Part shown: one piece after another, positions 7,242 through 14,288 of the stretch
Numbering within the stretch: the first letter of the stretch is position 1
Layout of the letters: each line of letters begins with the position of its first letter
Source: 66-474 sp035717365
Lineage (GTDB): Bacteria > Pseudomonadota > Gammaproteobacteria > Xanthomonadales > Rhodanobacteraceae
Direction: 5' to 3'
DNA: 21,609 nt
NCBI GenBank assembly: GCA_035717365.1
Contig: DASTIS010000250.1
Location: forward strand, 1-21,609
Position numbers and translations under genes: made by a program
The notes under the pieces: model-generated
Told to the model about the DNA's origin: nothing
Databases searched by the model: none
The model's input: the letters and a program-made list of their open reading frames with translations, nothing else

Positions 7242-7889
7242 CTACGGCTTGATCGGCTGGTCGTCCAGCAGCCCGTGCGCGGACAGCACGTGTGCGAGCG
7301 CGATGGTGTGCTCGACACCCAGCTTCTCGAACAGTCGCTGCTTGTAGGTCGAAACGGTCTTGGCACTCAGGTGCAGGCGACCGGCGATCTCGTTGACCGC
7401 GAGCCCGCGCGCGAGCATCAGCGCCACTTCGAGCTCGCGCGAGGACAGCGACTCCAAAGGCGAGTCGTCGCCATCGACCGCCGCCAACGCCATCTCCCGC
7501 GCGATGGTGACATCCAGGTAGCGGTGCCCGGACGCCACCGTGCGTACCGCCTGCAGCAATTCCTCGGACGGGCATCCCTTGGTGAGGTAACCGAGTGCAC
7601 CGGATTGCAGCAGGCGCCGCGGGAACTGTGCGTCCTGCACGACGGTGAGGATCACGATATTCGTTGACAGGTGCGCACGCTGCACCCGCTCGGTCAATTC
7701 GATCCCGCTCATACCGGGCATGTGCACGTCGATCAACGCCACGTCCGGCTTGACCGCGCGTACCATCCGCAGGCCGTCCTCCGCGTTGCTGGCTTCGCCC
7801 ACCACCTCGATATCGGGCTGCCCGGACAGGATCAGGCTGAACCCCGAACGCACCAGTTCATGGTCGTCCACCAGCACCACTCGAATCAT
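7242..7889 (-). CDS. Two-component response regulator, UvrY/GacA/SirA type
   Basis: The protein is 215 aa. The receiver domain has the acidic pair in VDDH (8-10), the phospho-acceptor D54 in ALIDVHMPG, T82 and K104 in YLTKG. A LuxR-type helix-turn-helix follows, with LSSRELEVALMLARGLAVNEI and LSAKTVSTYKQRLFEKLG. The phrase FPRRLLQSGALGYLTKG is characteristic of the GacA/UvrY subfamily, which responds to a BarA/GacS kinase and drives csrB/rsm-type small RNAs. The partner kinase, and uvrC (often adjacent), are not in the window. The start at 7889 is chosen because the protein begins exactly at the receiver fold and a G-run ribosome site (GGGGGGAAA) lies just upstream. A 6-bp dyad at 7901-7916 in the leader is a possible operator. 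Confidence 0.9.
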   Translation of the reverse strand: MIRVVLVDDHELVRSGFSLILSGQPDIEVVGEASNAEDGLRMVRAVKPDVALIDVHMPGMSGIELTERVQRAHLSTNIVILTVVQDAQFPRRLLQSGALGYLTKGCPSEELLQAVRTVASGHRYLDVTIAREMALAAVDGDDSPLESLSSRELEVALMLARGLAVNEIAGRLHLSAKTVSTYKQRLFEKLGVEHTIALAHVLSAHGLLDDQPIKP

Positions 7890-7993
7890 GTATTTCCCCC
7901 CGTTGCCCCCGCAACGTGCGCCGGACAACCCTAAACCGGCGCGCAGGTGCATTGCAAGCGAACGCTCCGCGCGGTGGGGCCACGCAGCTCCCC

Positions 7994-7999
7994 TACAAT
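7994..7999 (+). promoter_or_regulatory. -10 box of a probable leaderless promoter
   Basis: TACAAT ends 6 nt before the ATG at 8006, so transcription would be expected to begin at or next to the A of the start codon. No Shine-Dalgarno sequence is present in the preceding 15 nt. No good -35 was found. Confidence 0.55.
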
Positions 8000-8005
8000 G
8001 CCGCG

Positions 8006-9070
8006 ATGGATTCTTGGATCCGCCACGCGATCGCCACGCTCGAGGCCGAAGCCGCACGCTCGGCCGACACCCACCTGATCCGCCTGGACCTGCCGGCCTT
8101 TCCCGGCATCCCGCTGTATTTCAAGGACGAATCTGTGCATCCGACCGGCAGTCTCAAGCACCGACTGGGGCGTTCGCTGTTCTTGTACGCAATCTGCAAT
8201 GGCTGGCTCGATCGCGACCATCCGGTGATCGAGGCATCCAGCGGCAGTACCGCGATTTCCGAGGCCTATTTCGCGCGCCTGCTGGCGCTGCCGTTCATCG
8301 CGGTGATGCCGCGGCACACCTCGCAGCAAAAGATCGCGCAAATCGAATTCTTCGGCGGCATATGCCATCTGATCGACGGCACCGACGTGTACGGCGCCGC
8401 ACAAGACCTCGCGCGCGAGCGCGGCGGCCACTACATGGACCAGTTCACCTACGCCGAGCGCGCCACCGACTGGCGCGGCAACAACAACATCGCCGAATCG
8501 ATTTTCAGCCAGATGCAACTCGAACCCGACCCGGTGCCGCGTTGGATCGTGGTCAGCGCCGGCACCGGCGGAACCTCGGCAACGCTGGGCCGCTACATCC
8601 GCTACGGTTGCGCACAGCGCGAGGAGCGCACCATGCTGGCTGTAGTCGACCCGGAAAACTCGGTGTTCCTCGATTACTTCCGGACCGGCAATGCAACGCT
8701 GACGCTCGAACGCGGCTCGCGCATCGAGGGCATCGGCCGCCCGCGCGTGGAGCCCTCCTTCCTGCCCAGCGTGATCGACCGGATGATCCGGGTCGCCGAC
8801 GCCGACACGATGGCAGCACTCCGGGTACTGGAAAAACTGCTGGGCCGGCGCTGCGGCGGTTCCACGGGTACCAATTTCGTCGGCGCGCTGCAACTCATGT
8901 CCGAAATGAAGGCGGCCGGCGAAACCGGCCCGGTGGTCACGCTGATCTGCGACAGCGGCGATCGCTACGCGAACTCCTACTACGATGATGCATGGCTGGC
9001 TTCGCAAAACATCGATATCGCGGCGTCGCGGGCAAGTCTCGCGCGCCTGGCGCATACCGGCGAGCCGTAG
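8006..9070 (+). CDS. PLP-dependent cysteine synthase family protein (possible L-cysteine desulfhydrase, Cds1-like)
   Basis: This 354-aa fold-type II PLP enzyme has PTGSLKHR with the Schiff-base Lys at about residue 51. It then has EASSGSTAISEAYFARLL, which corresponds to the asparagine/substrate loop of cysteine synthases but with Ser in place of Asn, and the Gly-rich phosphate-binding loop SAGTGGTSATLGRYIRYG. YMDQFTYAERATDWRGNNNIAESI and CGGSTGTNFVGAL are also typical of the longer bacterial subgroup that includes mycobacterial Cds1, which releases sulfide from cysteine. This makes a desulfhydrase more likely than O-acetylserine sulfhydrylase, but the exact reaction cannot be fixed from sequence alone. 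The gene is divergent from the response regulator (116 nt apart). The ATG at 8006 is preferred over upstream starts because the family N-terminus begins there and a -10 box sits just before it. Confidence 0.85.
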   Translation: MDSWIRHAIATLEAEAARSADTHLIRLDLPAFPGIPLYFKDESVHPTGSLKHRLGRSLFLYAICNGWLDRDHPVIEASSGSTAISEAYFARLLALPFIAVMPRHTSQQKIAQIEFFGGICHLIDGTDVYGAAQDLARERGGHYMDQFTYAERATDWRGNNNIAESIFSQMQLEPDPVPRWIVVSAGTGGTSATLGRYIRYGCAQREERTMLAVVDPENSVFLDYFRTGNATLTLERGSRIEGIGRPRVEPSFLPSVIDRMIRVADADTMAALRVLEKLLGRRCGGSTGTNFVGALQLMSEMKAAGETGPVVTLICDSGDRYANSYYDDAWLASQNIDIAASRASLARLAHTGEP

Positions 9071-9072
9071 GG

Positions 9073-9089
9073 GGCGGACTCCGTCCGCC
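9073..9089. terminator. Hairpin just after the cysteine synthase family gene
   Basis: A perfect 7-bp stem GGCGGAC/GTCCGCC with a TCC loop begins 3 nt after the stop codon. No T-run follows, so it is either a weak terminator or another dispersed palindromic repeat. Confidence 0.4.
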
Positions 9090-9403
9090 GTCACGAACGC
9101 ACATCTGCCGATCCGCGGCGGGCAACGCCAACCACCCACCTTCTTGCACCATGCACGCATGCACCTGACCGCACGCCTGCAACACCTCCCGCTGGATGCC
9201 CGCCCCCGCCTGCGCGGGCATGACGAGCCATAAACCGCCAGTCGAATGATCGTTGCAGGCTACTTCATCGCCACGGCGTCGGTGTTGGTGGGCAGCCCGA
9301 CCTTCCCCTCGAAGGGGAAGATGCAGGGCGCACGAGGGTGTCCTTCGTCACGAAACGGCGGCTGGCACGGGCGTCACGGTCCTGCCCGCGCCCACGCGTC
9401 GCC
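9090..9403. other. Non-coding, repeat-rich spacer before ACMSD
   Basis: I recognise no gene in this stretch of about 310 nt. It holds a palindromic repeat at 9194-9225 and a hairpin with perfect 8-bp arms CTTCCCCT/AGGGGAAG (9302-9309 and 9313-9320) closed by a CGA loop. The ACMSD -10 box follows at its right edge. Open frames that cross it are continuations of neighbouring frames with no family similarity. Confidence 0.6.
9194..9225. repeat. Palindromic repeat, TGGATGCCCGC...GCGGGCATGACG form
   Basis: The 8-bp arms ATGCCCGC (9196-9203) and GCGGGCAT (9214-9221) flank a 10-nt loop. The outer sequences TGG on the left and GACG on the right match the widespread family ATTCCCGC...GCGGGAAT with a T-to-G change. 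It lies in the opposite orientation to the copy at 11007-11033. Confidence 0.6.
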
Positions 9404-9409
9404 TATACT
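9404..9409 (+). promoter_or_regulatory. -10 box of a probable leaderless promoter for ACMSD
   Basis: TATACT (5 of 6 consensus bases) ends 6 nt before the ATG at 9416, exactly the spacing seen at 7994-8006. Transcription should start at the A of the ATG. No Shine-Dalgarno sequence is visible. No strong -35 was found. Confidence 0.6.
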
Positions 9410-9415
9410 TGCGAC

Positions 9416-10441
9416 ATGCTCAAGATCGACGTCCATTCGCACATCCTGCCGCCGGATTGGCCGAACCTCGCCGAAAAATACGGCGACGCGCGCTTCCCGG
9501 TAATGGTGAACGCGGGCGGGCACCACCGCATCTACAAGGACCGCAAGTTCTTTCGCGAGGTGTGGCAGAACTCCTTCGATCCCGAATTCCGGACCGAGGA
9601 ATGCCGGACACTCGGCGTGGACGTGCAGGTGATCTCGACCGTGCCGGTGCTGTTTTCGTACTGGGCCAAGCCCAACCAGGCGCGCGAGCTGCACCGCTTC
9701 CTCAACGAGCACGCCGCGGAAACTTGCCGCCGGTATCCGCGGCACTACGCCGGCATCGGCACCGTGCCGCTGCAGTCGCCGCGGCTGGCGATCGAGGAGA
9801 TGGAGCACTGCGTGGAGCAGCTCGGGCTGCAGGGCGTGCAGATCGGCTCGCACGTCAACGAATGGAATCTCGACGCACCCGAATTGTTTCCGTTCTTCGA
9901 GGCCGCAGCCGACCTCGGCGCCGCGATCCTGATCCATCCGTGGGACATGATGGGCAAGGACACCATGCCGAAGTACTGGCTGCCGTGGCTGGTCGGAATG
10001 CCCGCCGAACAATCGCGCGCCGCGTGCTGCCTGATCTTCGGCGGCGTGCTGGAGCGCCTGCCTTCCCTGCGCATCGCGTTCGCGCACGGCGGCGGTTCAT
10101 TCCCCTTCACCATCGGACGGATCGAACACGGCTTCCGGATGCGCCCGGACCTGGTCGCGGTCGACAACACCCGCGAACCACGCGAATATTTCCGGCGCCT
10201 GTTTTTCGATTCGTGCGTGCACGATCCGCAGGCGCTGCGTTATCTTCTCGACATCGTCGGCGCCGACCGGGTGATGCTGGGCACCGATTACCCGTTCCCG
10301 CTCGGCGAGCAGCAACCCGGCAGCGGTATCGAGGCACTGGAACTCAGCGGCACGCAGCGCGCACGGCTGTACCACGGCTCCGCGCTGGAGTGGCTGGGCC
10401 TGCCGACACAACGATTCACCACTCGCGTGGAGGTCCCATGA
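9416..10441 (+). CDS. acmsd: 2-amino-3-carboxymuconate-6-semialdehyde decarboxylase (ACMSD)
   Basis: The 341-aa metal-dependent amidohydrolase (family about 335 aa) decarboxylates aminocarboxymuconate semialdehyde (EC 4.1.1.45). This diverts tryptophan/3-hydroxyanthranilate carbon away from quinolinate and NAD and towards 2-aminomuconate and central metabolism. The zinc ligands are visible as H7 and H9 (DVHSHILPPDWP), H174 (IHPWDMMG), H224 (AHGGGSFPF) and D291 (GTDYPFPLGE). R47 (KFFREVW) corresponds to the substrate-binding Arg. The WNLDAPELFPFFEAA segment is also typical. The ATG at 9416 starts the family N-terminus and is preceded by a -10 box and no ribosome site. The stop overlaps the next gene (ATGA, 10438-10441). 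Kynureninase and KMO follow within 2 kb. Confidence 0.93.
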   Translation: MLKIDVHSHILPPDWPNLAEKYGDARFPVMVNAGGHHRIYKDRKFFREVWQNSFDPEFRTEECRTLGVDVQVISTVPVLFSYWAKPNQARELHRFLNEHAAETCRRYPRHYAGIGTVPLQSPRLAIEEMEHCVEQLGLQGVQIGSHVNEWNLDAPELFPFFEAAADLGAAILIHPWDMMGKDTMPKYWLPWLVGMPAEQSRAACCLIFGGVLERLPSLRIAFAHGGGSFPFTIGRIEHGFRMRPDLVAVDNTREPREYFRRLFFDSCVHDPQALRYLLDIVGADRVMLGTDYPFPLGEQQPGSGIEALELSGTQRARLYHGSALEWLGLPTQRFTTRVEVP

Positions 10442-10953
10442 ATCGCAACATCCGGTCGATGCTCGTGCTGATGGGTGCGTGTGCGCTGGCGATCGCGCCG
10501 GTCGCATTCGCTGCAGACTATTCGCTGAACAACGGCGTGGTGGCCTTTTCCGCGCCCGACGCCTGGCCGATGCTGATGGAAAAGCAGGACGGTGAGCGCC
10601 AGTTCGTGGCGCTGCAGGTGAAGGATCCCTCCGATACCAACGCGCTTGCGCGCATCACCGTGACGACCGAACAGGTCAGCGGCGTGCGGGGTTTCCAGAA
10701 GTTTGTCGACACGGGCACGACGCGTGCGCGCAAATTGCCTGGCTACGCCGCCGAAAACACCGCCGCCGGTTCGTCCAGCCTGCGTTATACCGCCACGGAA
10801 AACCACGAAAAGAACGCCTACAGCGAGCACTATGCGTACCGCTCGGGCCTCGCCATCCAGGTGCGCTGCATCCGTCCTGCCAATGCACCCGCCGACTGGC
10901 GCAATACCTTCGACGCGGGGTGCCAGTCGATCGTGACCGCGGTTGCAAAGTAG
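10438..10953 (+). CDS. Exported protein of unknown function, translationally coupled to ACMSD
   Basis: I do not recognise the family. The product is 171 aa and begins with a clear Sec signal peptide: basic MNRNIRS, a hydrophobic core, and AFA before A26, with cleavage expected near residue 25. The mature part of about 146 aa contains NNGVVAFSAPDAWPML early on and a Cys pair (C144 and C162) that could form a disulfide in the periplasm. The F-x-x-P-x-x-W pattern loosely recalls DcrB/PsbP-like small periplasmic proteins, but this is only a guess. The start overlaps the ACMSD stop (ATGA), with GGAGG (10429-10433) 4 nt upstream, so it is almost certainly translated from the same mRNA as ACMSD. No enzymatic motif is visible. 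Confidence 0.8.
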   Translation: MNRNIRSMLVLMGACALAIAPVAFAADYSLNNGVVAFSAPDAWPMLMEKQDGERQFVALQVKDPSDTNALARITVTTEQVSGVRGFQKFVDTGTTRARKLPGYAAENTAAGSSSLRYTATENHEKNAYSEHYAYRSGLAIQVRCIRPANAPADWRNTFDAGCQSIVTAVAK

Positions 10954-11006
10954 TTGTTGAGATCATCCCTGATCGCTGCGCATGAGGACGGCGCGGCCAC
11001 CCCTTT

Positions 11007-11085
11007 CGTCATTCCCGCGAAGGCGGGAATCCATGTTGTTTTTGCGCCCAAATTGAATTGGATTCCCGTTTCGCGGAAACGACGT
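11007..11085. repeat. Pair of ATTCCC...GGGAAT palindromic repeats before kynU
   Basis: The first unit has perfect 8-bp arms ATTCCCGC (11011-11018) and GCGGGAAT (11023-11030) around GAAG, in the form CGTCATTCCC...GGGAATCCA. The second (about 11059-11085, TTGGATTCCCG...CGACG) is a decayed copy in the opposite orientation. The stretch therefore reads as a larger imperfect inverted repeat. The core fits the ATTCCC-N8-GGGAAT pattern known from Neisseria dRS3 and similar elements in other proteobacteria. The frame open through it (from 10954) is not part of kynU. Confidence 0.65.
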
Positions 11086-11112
11086 CAAGTGAAAGTTCCA
11101 AGAGACCCAAGC

Positions 11113-12399
11113 ATGCCGACAGACATCGAATTCCGCGCCGATCCCGGGTGGGCCCGTGCCCAGGATGACGCCGATCCGCTGCACGCGTTGCGCGAAGAGT
11201 TCCTGATCCCGCCGCACATGCAAGGCGAGCAGACCTACCTGGTCGGCAACTCACTGGGCCTGCAACCGAGCGGCGTCAGGCAGGCGTTGATCGACGAACT
11301 GGACGACTGGGCGCGGCTGGGCGTGGAAGGCCACCTCCACGCGCGGCATCCGTGGCTGCCTTATCACGCCGAAGTGCGCCACGGACTCGCCGATGTGGTC
11401 GGCGCACAGCCACTCGAAGTGGTGGCGATGAACTCCCTGACGGTCAACCTGCACCTGTTGCTGGTGAGCTTCTACCGCCCGACGCCGGAGCGCCACGCGA
11501 TCCTGATCGAGCGCAACGCATTTCCCTCCGACCGCGACCTCGCAGCTTCGCAGATCCGCTTCCACGGCTACGACCCCCGCGAAGCCTTGATCGAACTCGA
11601 CGCCGACGAAACCGGCGGCACGATCTCGATGCAGGCCATCGAACGCGCGCTCGGCGAGCACGGCAAGCGCATCGCGCTGGTGTTGTGGCCCGGCGTGCAA
11701 TACCTGACCGGACAGGCCTTCGACCTCGCGGCGATCACGACACTCGCACACGCACATGGCTGCATGGTCGGCTTCGATCTCGCCCACGCTGCGGGCAACA
11801 TCGACCTGCGCCTGCACGACAGCGATTGCGATTTCGCCGCATGGTGTTCGTACAAATACCTGAACTCGGGTCCCGGCGCGGTGGCCGGCGCCTACGTGCA
11901 CGCGCGGCATGCACGCGCCGACCTGCCGCGCTTCGAAGGCTGGTGGGGCCGCAACGAGGCAACCCGCTTCGAGATGCGGCCGGCATTCGACCCCACGCCC
12001 GGCGCCGAGGGCTGGCAATTGTCCAATCCGCCAATCCTCGCGCTGGCGCCGCTGCGGGTGTCGCTGGACCTGTTCCGGCGCGCGGGCACCGCGAACTTGC
12101 GCGCGAAATCGCGGCGCCTGACCGCATACCTCGCGTGGCTGATCGAAACGCAACTCGCCGACACCCTGGAAATCGTCACGCCTGCCGAACCCGAACGCCG
12201 CGGCGCACAACTCTCCGTGCGCGTGCGCGCCGGGCGCGACGCCGGCCAGTCGCTGTTCGATTACATGGCCGCGCACGGTGTGCTGGGTGACTGGCGCGAA
12301 CCCGACGTGATGCGCATTGCCCCTGCGCCGCTCTACAACACCTTCGCGGATTGCCTGCGCTACGCCGACGCGGCGCTCGCGTGGCGCACGGCACGGTGA
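11113..12399 (+). CDS. kynU: Kynureninase
   Basis: The enzyme cleaves kynurenine or 3-hydroxykynurenine to anthranilate or 3-hydroxyanthranilate plus alanine (EC 3.7.1.3). The protein is 428 aa (family about 420), a fold-type I PLP enzyme. TYLVGNSLGLQP (41-52), VVAMNSLTVNLHLL (103-116), FPSDRD (137-142) and GFDLAHAAGN (220-229, with the PLP-ring Asp D222) are visible. The Schiff-base Lys is K248 in WCSYKYLNSGPG. The C-terminal part has GWWG and LSNPPILALAPL. ATG 11113 matches the family start. The ribosome site is weak (AAGAGA). The frame is open further upstream, but that part is repeat sequence. The stop is 4 nt before the KMO start, so the two genes are one unit. Confidence 0.95.
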   Translation: MPTDIEFRADPGWARAQDDADPLHALREEFLIPPHMQGEQTYLVGNSLGLQPSGVRQALIDELDDWARLGVEGHLHARHPWLPYHAEVRHGLADVVGAQPLEVVAMNSLTVNLHLLLVSFYRPTPERHAILIERNAFPSDRDLAASQIRFHGYDPREALIELDADETGGTISMQAIERALGEHGKRIALVLWPGVQYLTGQAFDLAAITTLAHAHGCMVGFDLAHAAGNIDLRLHDSDCDFAAWCSYKYLNSGPGAVAGAYVHARHARADLPRFEGWWGRNEATRFEMRPAFDPTPGAEGWQLSNPPILALAPLRVSLDLFRRAGTANLRAKSRRLTAYLAWLIETQLADTLEIVTPAEPERRGAQLSVRVRAGRDAGQSLFDYMAAHGVLGDWREPDVMRIAPAPLYNTFADCLRYADAALAWRTAR

Positions 12400-12403
12400 A
12401 CAC

Positions 12404-13867
12404 ATGACCATGACCAGGAGAGGGAGTCCACCCGTCACCATCATCGGCGCCGGCCTGGTCGGCTCGCTGCTGGCGGCCCTGCTGGCGCAGCGCGGCTTCG
12501 ACGTGGAAGTATTCGAACGCCGCCCGGACCCGCGCGAGCGCGGTTTCCTGGGGGGCCGTTCAATCAACCTTGCGCTGGCCGAACGCGGCCTCGCTGCGCT
12601 GCGCACAGCGGGGCTTGCCGACGCGGTGCTGGCGCAAGCCGTCATGATGCGCGGACGCATGGTGCACGCGCTGGACGCGTCGACCAACCTGCAACGCTAC
12701 GGACTGGACGATTCCGAAGTGATCCACTCCGTCTCGCGGGGCGGCTTGAACATCCTGCTGCTCGATACGGCCGAGCGTGCCGGCGCAAAGCTGCATTTCG
12801 ATGCGGCGCTCGCGGATGCCGACTTCGCCGCGGGTTCGATCAGGCTGGCAGACGCCGCCGGTACTGCCTGCGAGCAACAGGCTGGTCCGCTGCTGGGCTG
12901 CGACGGCGCGGGTTCGGCATTGCGCGCGGCGATGGCGCGAGAGGCCGACCTCGGCGAACGCATCGAGCCGCTGGGGCACGGTTACAAGGAACTCGAAATT
13001 CCGGTCTTGCCGTCCGTGGCGGAGGGTCCGGGCCAACAGCCGCCGTCCGTGGCCAAGAGCTCCGTGGCCGGGATGACGTCGAGCTCACCCCGACCATCCG
13101 CGCCGCATTTCGCGCTCGAACCCCACGCGCTGCACATCTGGCCGCGCGGGCACTACATGTGCATCGCATTGCCCAATACGGAAGGCAATTTCACGGTCAC
13201 CCTGTTCCTGCCGAGCGCCGGCTCCCGCCCGAGCTTCGCGACGCTGCCCGATGCGGCGGCCGCGCGCACGTTCTTCGAGCAACAATTCGCCGATGCGCTG
13301 GCACTGATGCCAACGTTCGATGGCGACTGGGACGCGCACCCCATCGGGCAACTGGCGACCTTGTACCTCGATCGCTGGCACCTCGACGGCCGGGCCGTGT
13401 TGCTGGGCGATGCCGCGCACGCGGTCGTGCCGTTCCACGGCCAGGGCATGAACGCCGGTTTCGAGGACGCCGCCGAACTTGCCTCGCTGCTGGCTGCACA
13501 GCCGGGCGATCCCGGGGCCGCGTTCGCCGAATTCGAGACCCGGCGCAAACCCAACGCGGACGCAATCGCCTCGATGTCGCTGGCCAATTACATCGAGATG
13601 CGAGATGGCGTCGCCGATCCGCATTATCTCCTCAAGCGCGAACTCGTCGCGGCACTGACCGAACGCATGCCGGAACGTTTCATGTCGCGCTATCGGATGG
13701 TCAGCTTCACCACGCTGCCTTACGCGACCTGTGTTTCCCGCGACCGCCAGCAGACGGCATTGATGGAATCGATCCTGGCAGGCCACGACGACCTCGGCAG
13801 CATCGACCTCGATGCTGCCGCAGCGCAGGCGCGAGCAACCCTCCCACTTCTGCCATCAGGTGCCTGA
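12404..13867 (+). CDS. kmo: Kynurenine 3-monooxygenase with an in-frame insertion
   Basis: This FAD- and NADPH-dependent hydroxylase converts kynurenine to 3-hydroxykynurenine (EC 1.14.13.9), the step before kynureninase. The protein is 487 aa, about 30 longer than usual. The FAD-binding motif GAGLVGSLLAALLAQRG starts at residue 15 and is followed by FERRPDPRERG and GRSINLALAERG. The second FAD motif, GDAAHAVVPFHGQGMNAGFED, starts at about residue 335. The extra length lies between YKELEIP (about residue 200) and HFALEPHALHIWPRG (from 235), where most KMOs have only a few residues. That segment holds three SVA-type repeats. A start at 12410 (second Met) is equally possible. The gene begins 4 nt after kynU and its stop is 4 nt before the DUF3293 gene. 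Confidence 0.93.
   Translation: MTMTRRGSPPVTIIGAGLVGSLLAALLAQRGFDVEVFERRPDPRERGFLGGRSINLALAERGLAALRTAGLADAVLAQAVMMRGRMVHALDASTNLQRYGLDDSEVIHSVSRGGLNILLLDTAERAGAKLHFDAALADADFAAGSIRLADAAGTACEQQAGPLLGCDGAGSALRAAMAREADLGERIEPLGHGYKELEIPVLPSVAEGPGQQPPSVAKSSVAGMTSSSPRPSAPHFALEPHALHIWPRGHYMCIALPNTEGNFTVTLFLPSAGSRPSFATLPDAAAARTFFEQQFADALALMPTFDGDWDAHPIGQLATLYLDRWHLDGRAVLLGDAAHAVVPFHGQGMNAGFEDAAELASLLAAQPGDPGAAFAEFETRRKPNADAIASMSLANYIEMRDGVADPHYLLKRELVAALTERMPERFMSRYRMVSFTTLPYATCVSRDRQQTALMESILAGHDDLGSIDLDAAAAQARATLPLLPSGA
13009..13068. repeat. Repeat-like insertion inside kmo
   Basis: A 12-bp direct repeat GCCGTCCGTGGC occurs at 13009-13020 and 13042-13053, 33 bp apart and so in frame. A third partial copy, TCCGTGGC, is at 13061-13068. 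The translated result is PSVA ... PSVA ... SVAG. The following GGCCGGGATGACG resembles the edge of intergenic repeats in this group. The segment coincides with the extra residues of the KMO protein. Confidence 0.55.
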
Positions 13868-13871
13868 CTGC

Positions 13872-14288
13872 ATGTCCTTGCCCGAATCGATCCGGCGCGC
13901 CTGGACTGAAACCGAGTACCGCGTGCGTTCCCCCTACGGCGGTTACGCAAGCGTCTGGTGCGGCGAGCCGCTTCCGGCGCCGCTGCTGGCGCTGCTGAGC
14001 CATGGTGACGCTCCCTGGGGCTACATCACGGCCTGGAATCCGGCCGGAGTACGGCTGCCGCTCGCCACCAACCGCATCCGCCAACGCCGGCTGCGCGATG
14101 AACTCAAGGGCGACCGCCAACGCTACGTCGTCGGGGTCGGGGTCGGGCCCAACGATTGGCGCGAGCCCAGCCTTTTCGTTCCGGACATGACCTATGCGCG
14201 ACTCGATGCCATGGCGGTCCAGTTCGGACAGCTCGGCGTCGTGCGCGGAACCGGCGCCGGGCCGGCGGAACTGCACGAATTGATTTGA
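13872..14288 (+). CDS. DUF3293 domain protein
   Basis: The protein is 138 aa. It contains TEYRV near the N-terminus, then WGYITAWNPAGVRLPLATNRIRQRRL in the middle, and EPSLFVPDMTYARLDAMAVQFGQLGVVRG near the C-terminus. The aromatic 'ITAWNP' followed by an Asn-Arg pair and the later EPSLFV are the recurring elements of DUF3293, a family of small cytoplasmic proteins without known function. No signal peptide or membrane segment is seen. The ATG at 13872 is 4 nt after the kmo stop, so it is probably the last gene of the kynU-kmo unit. A role in tryptophan catabolism should not be assumed, because DUF3293 genes occur in many contexts. Confidence 0.8.
   Translation: MSLPESIRRAWTETEYRVRSPYGGYASVWCGEPLPAPLLALLSHGDAPWGYITAWNPAGVRLPLATNRIRQRRLRDELKGDRQRYVVGVGVGPNDWREPSLFVPDMTYARLDAMAVQFGQLGVVRGTGAGPAELHELI

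Noticed and set aside
7931..9160. 409-codon minus-strand open frame antisense to the cysteine synthase family gene
   Set aside because: It is a shadow of a high-GC coding gene. The plus-strand protein has clear PLP-enzyme motifs and the minus-strand one has none.
10954..11112. N-terminal extension of kynureninase
   Set aside because: The frame is open but consists of the ATTCCC/GGGAAT repeat. The extra residues match no kynureninase and the family N-terminus begins at 11113.
11251..12687. 478-codon minus-strand open frame across kynU and kmo
   Set aside because: It is antisense to two well-supported enzymes, spans their junction, and has no motifs or ribosome site.
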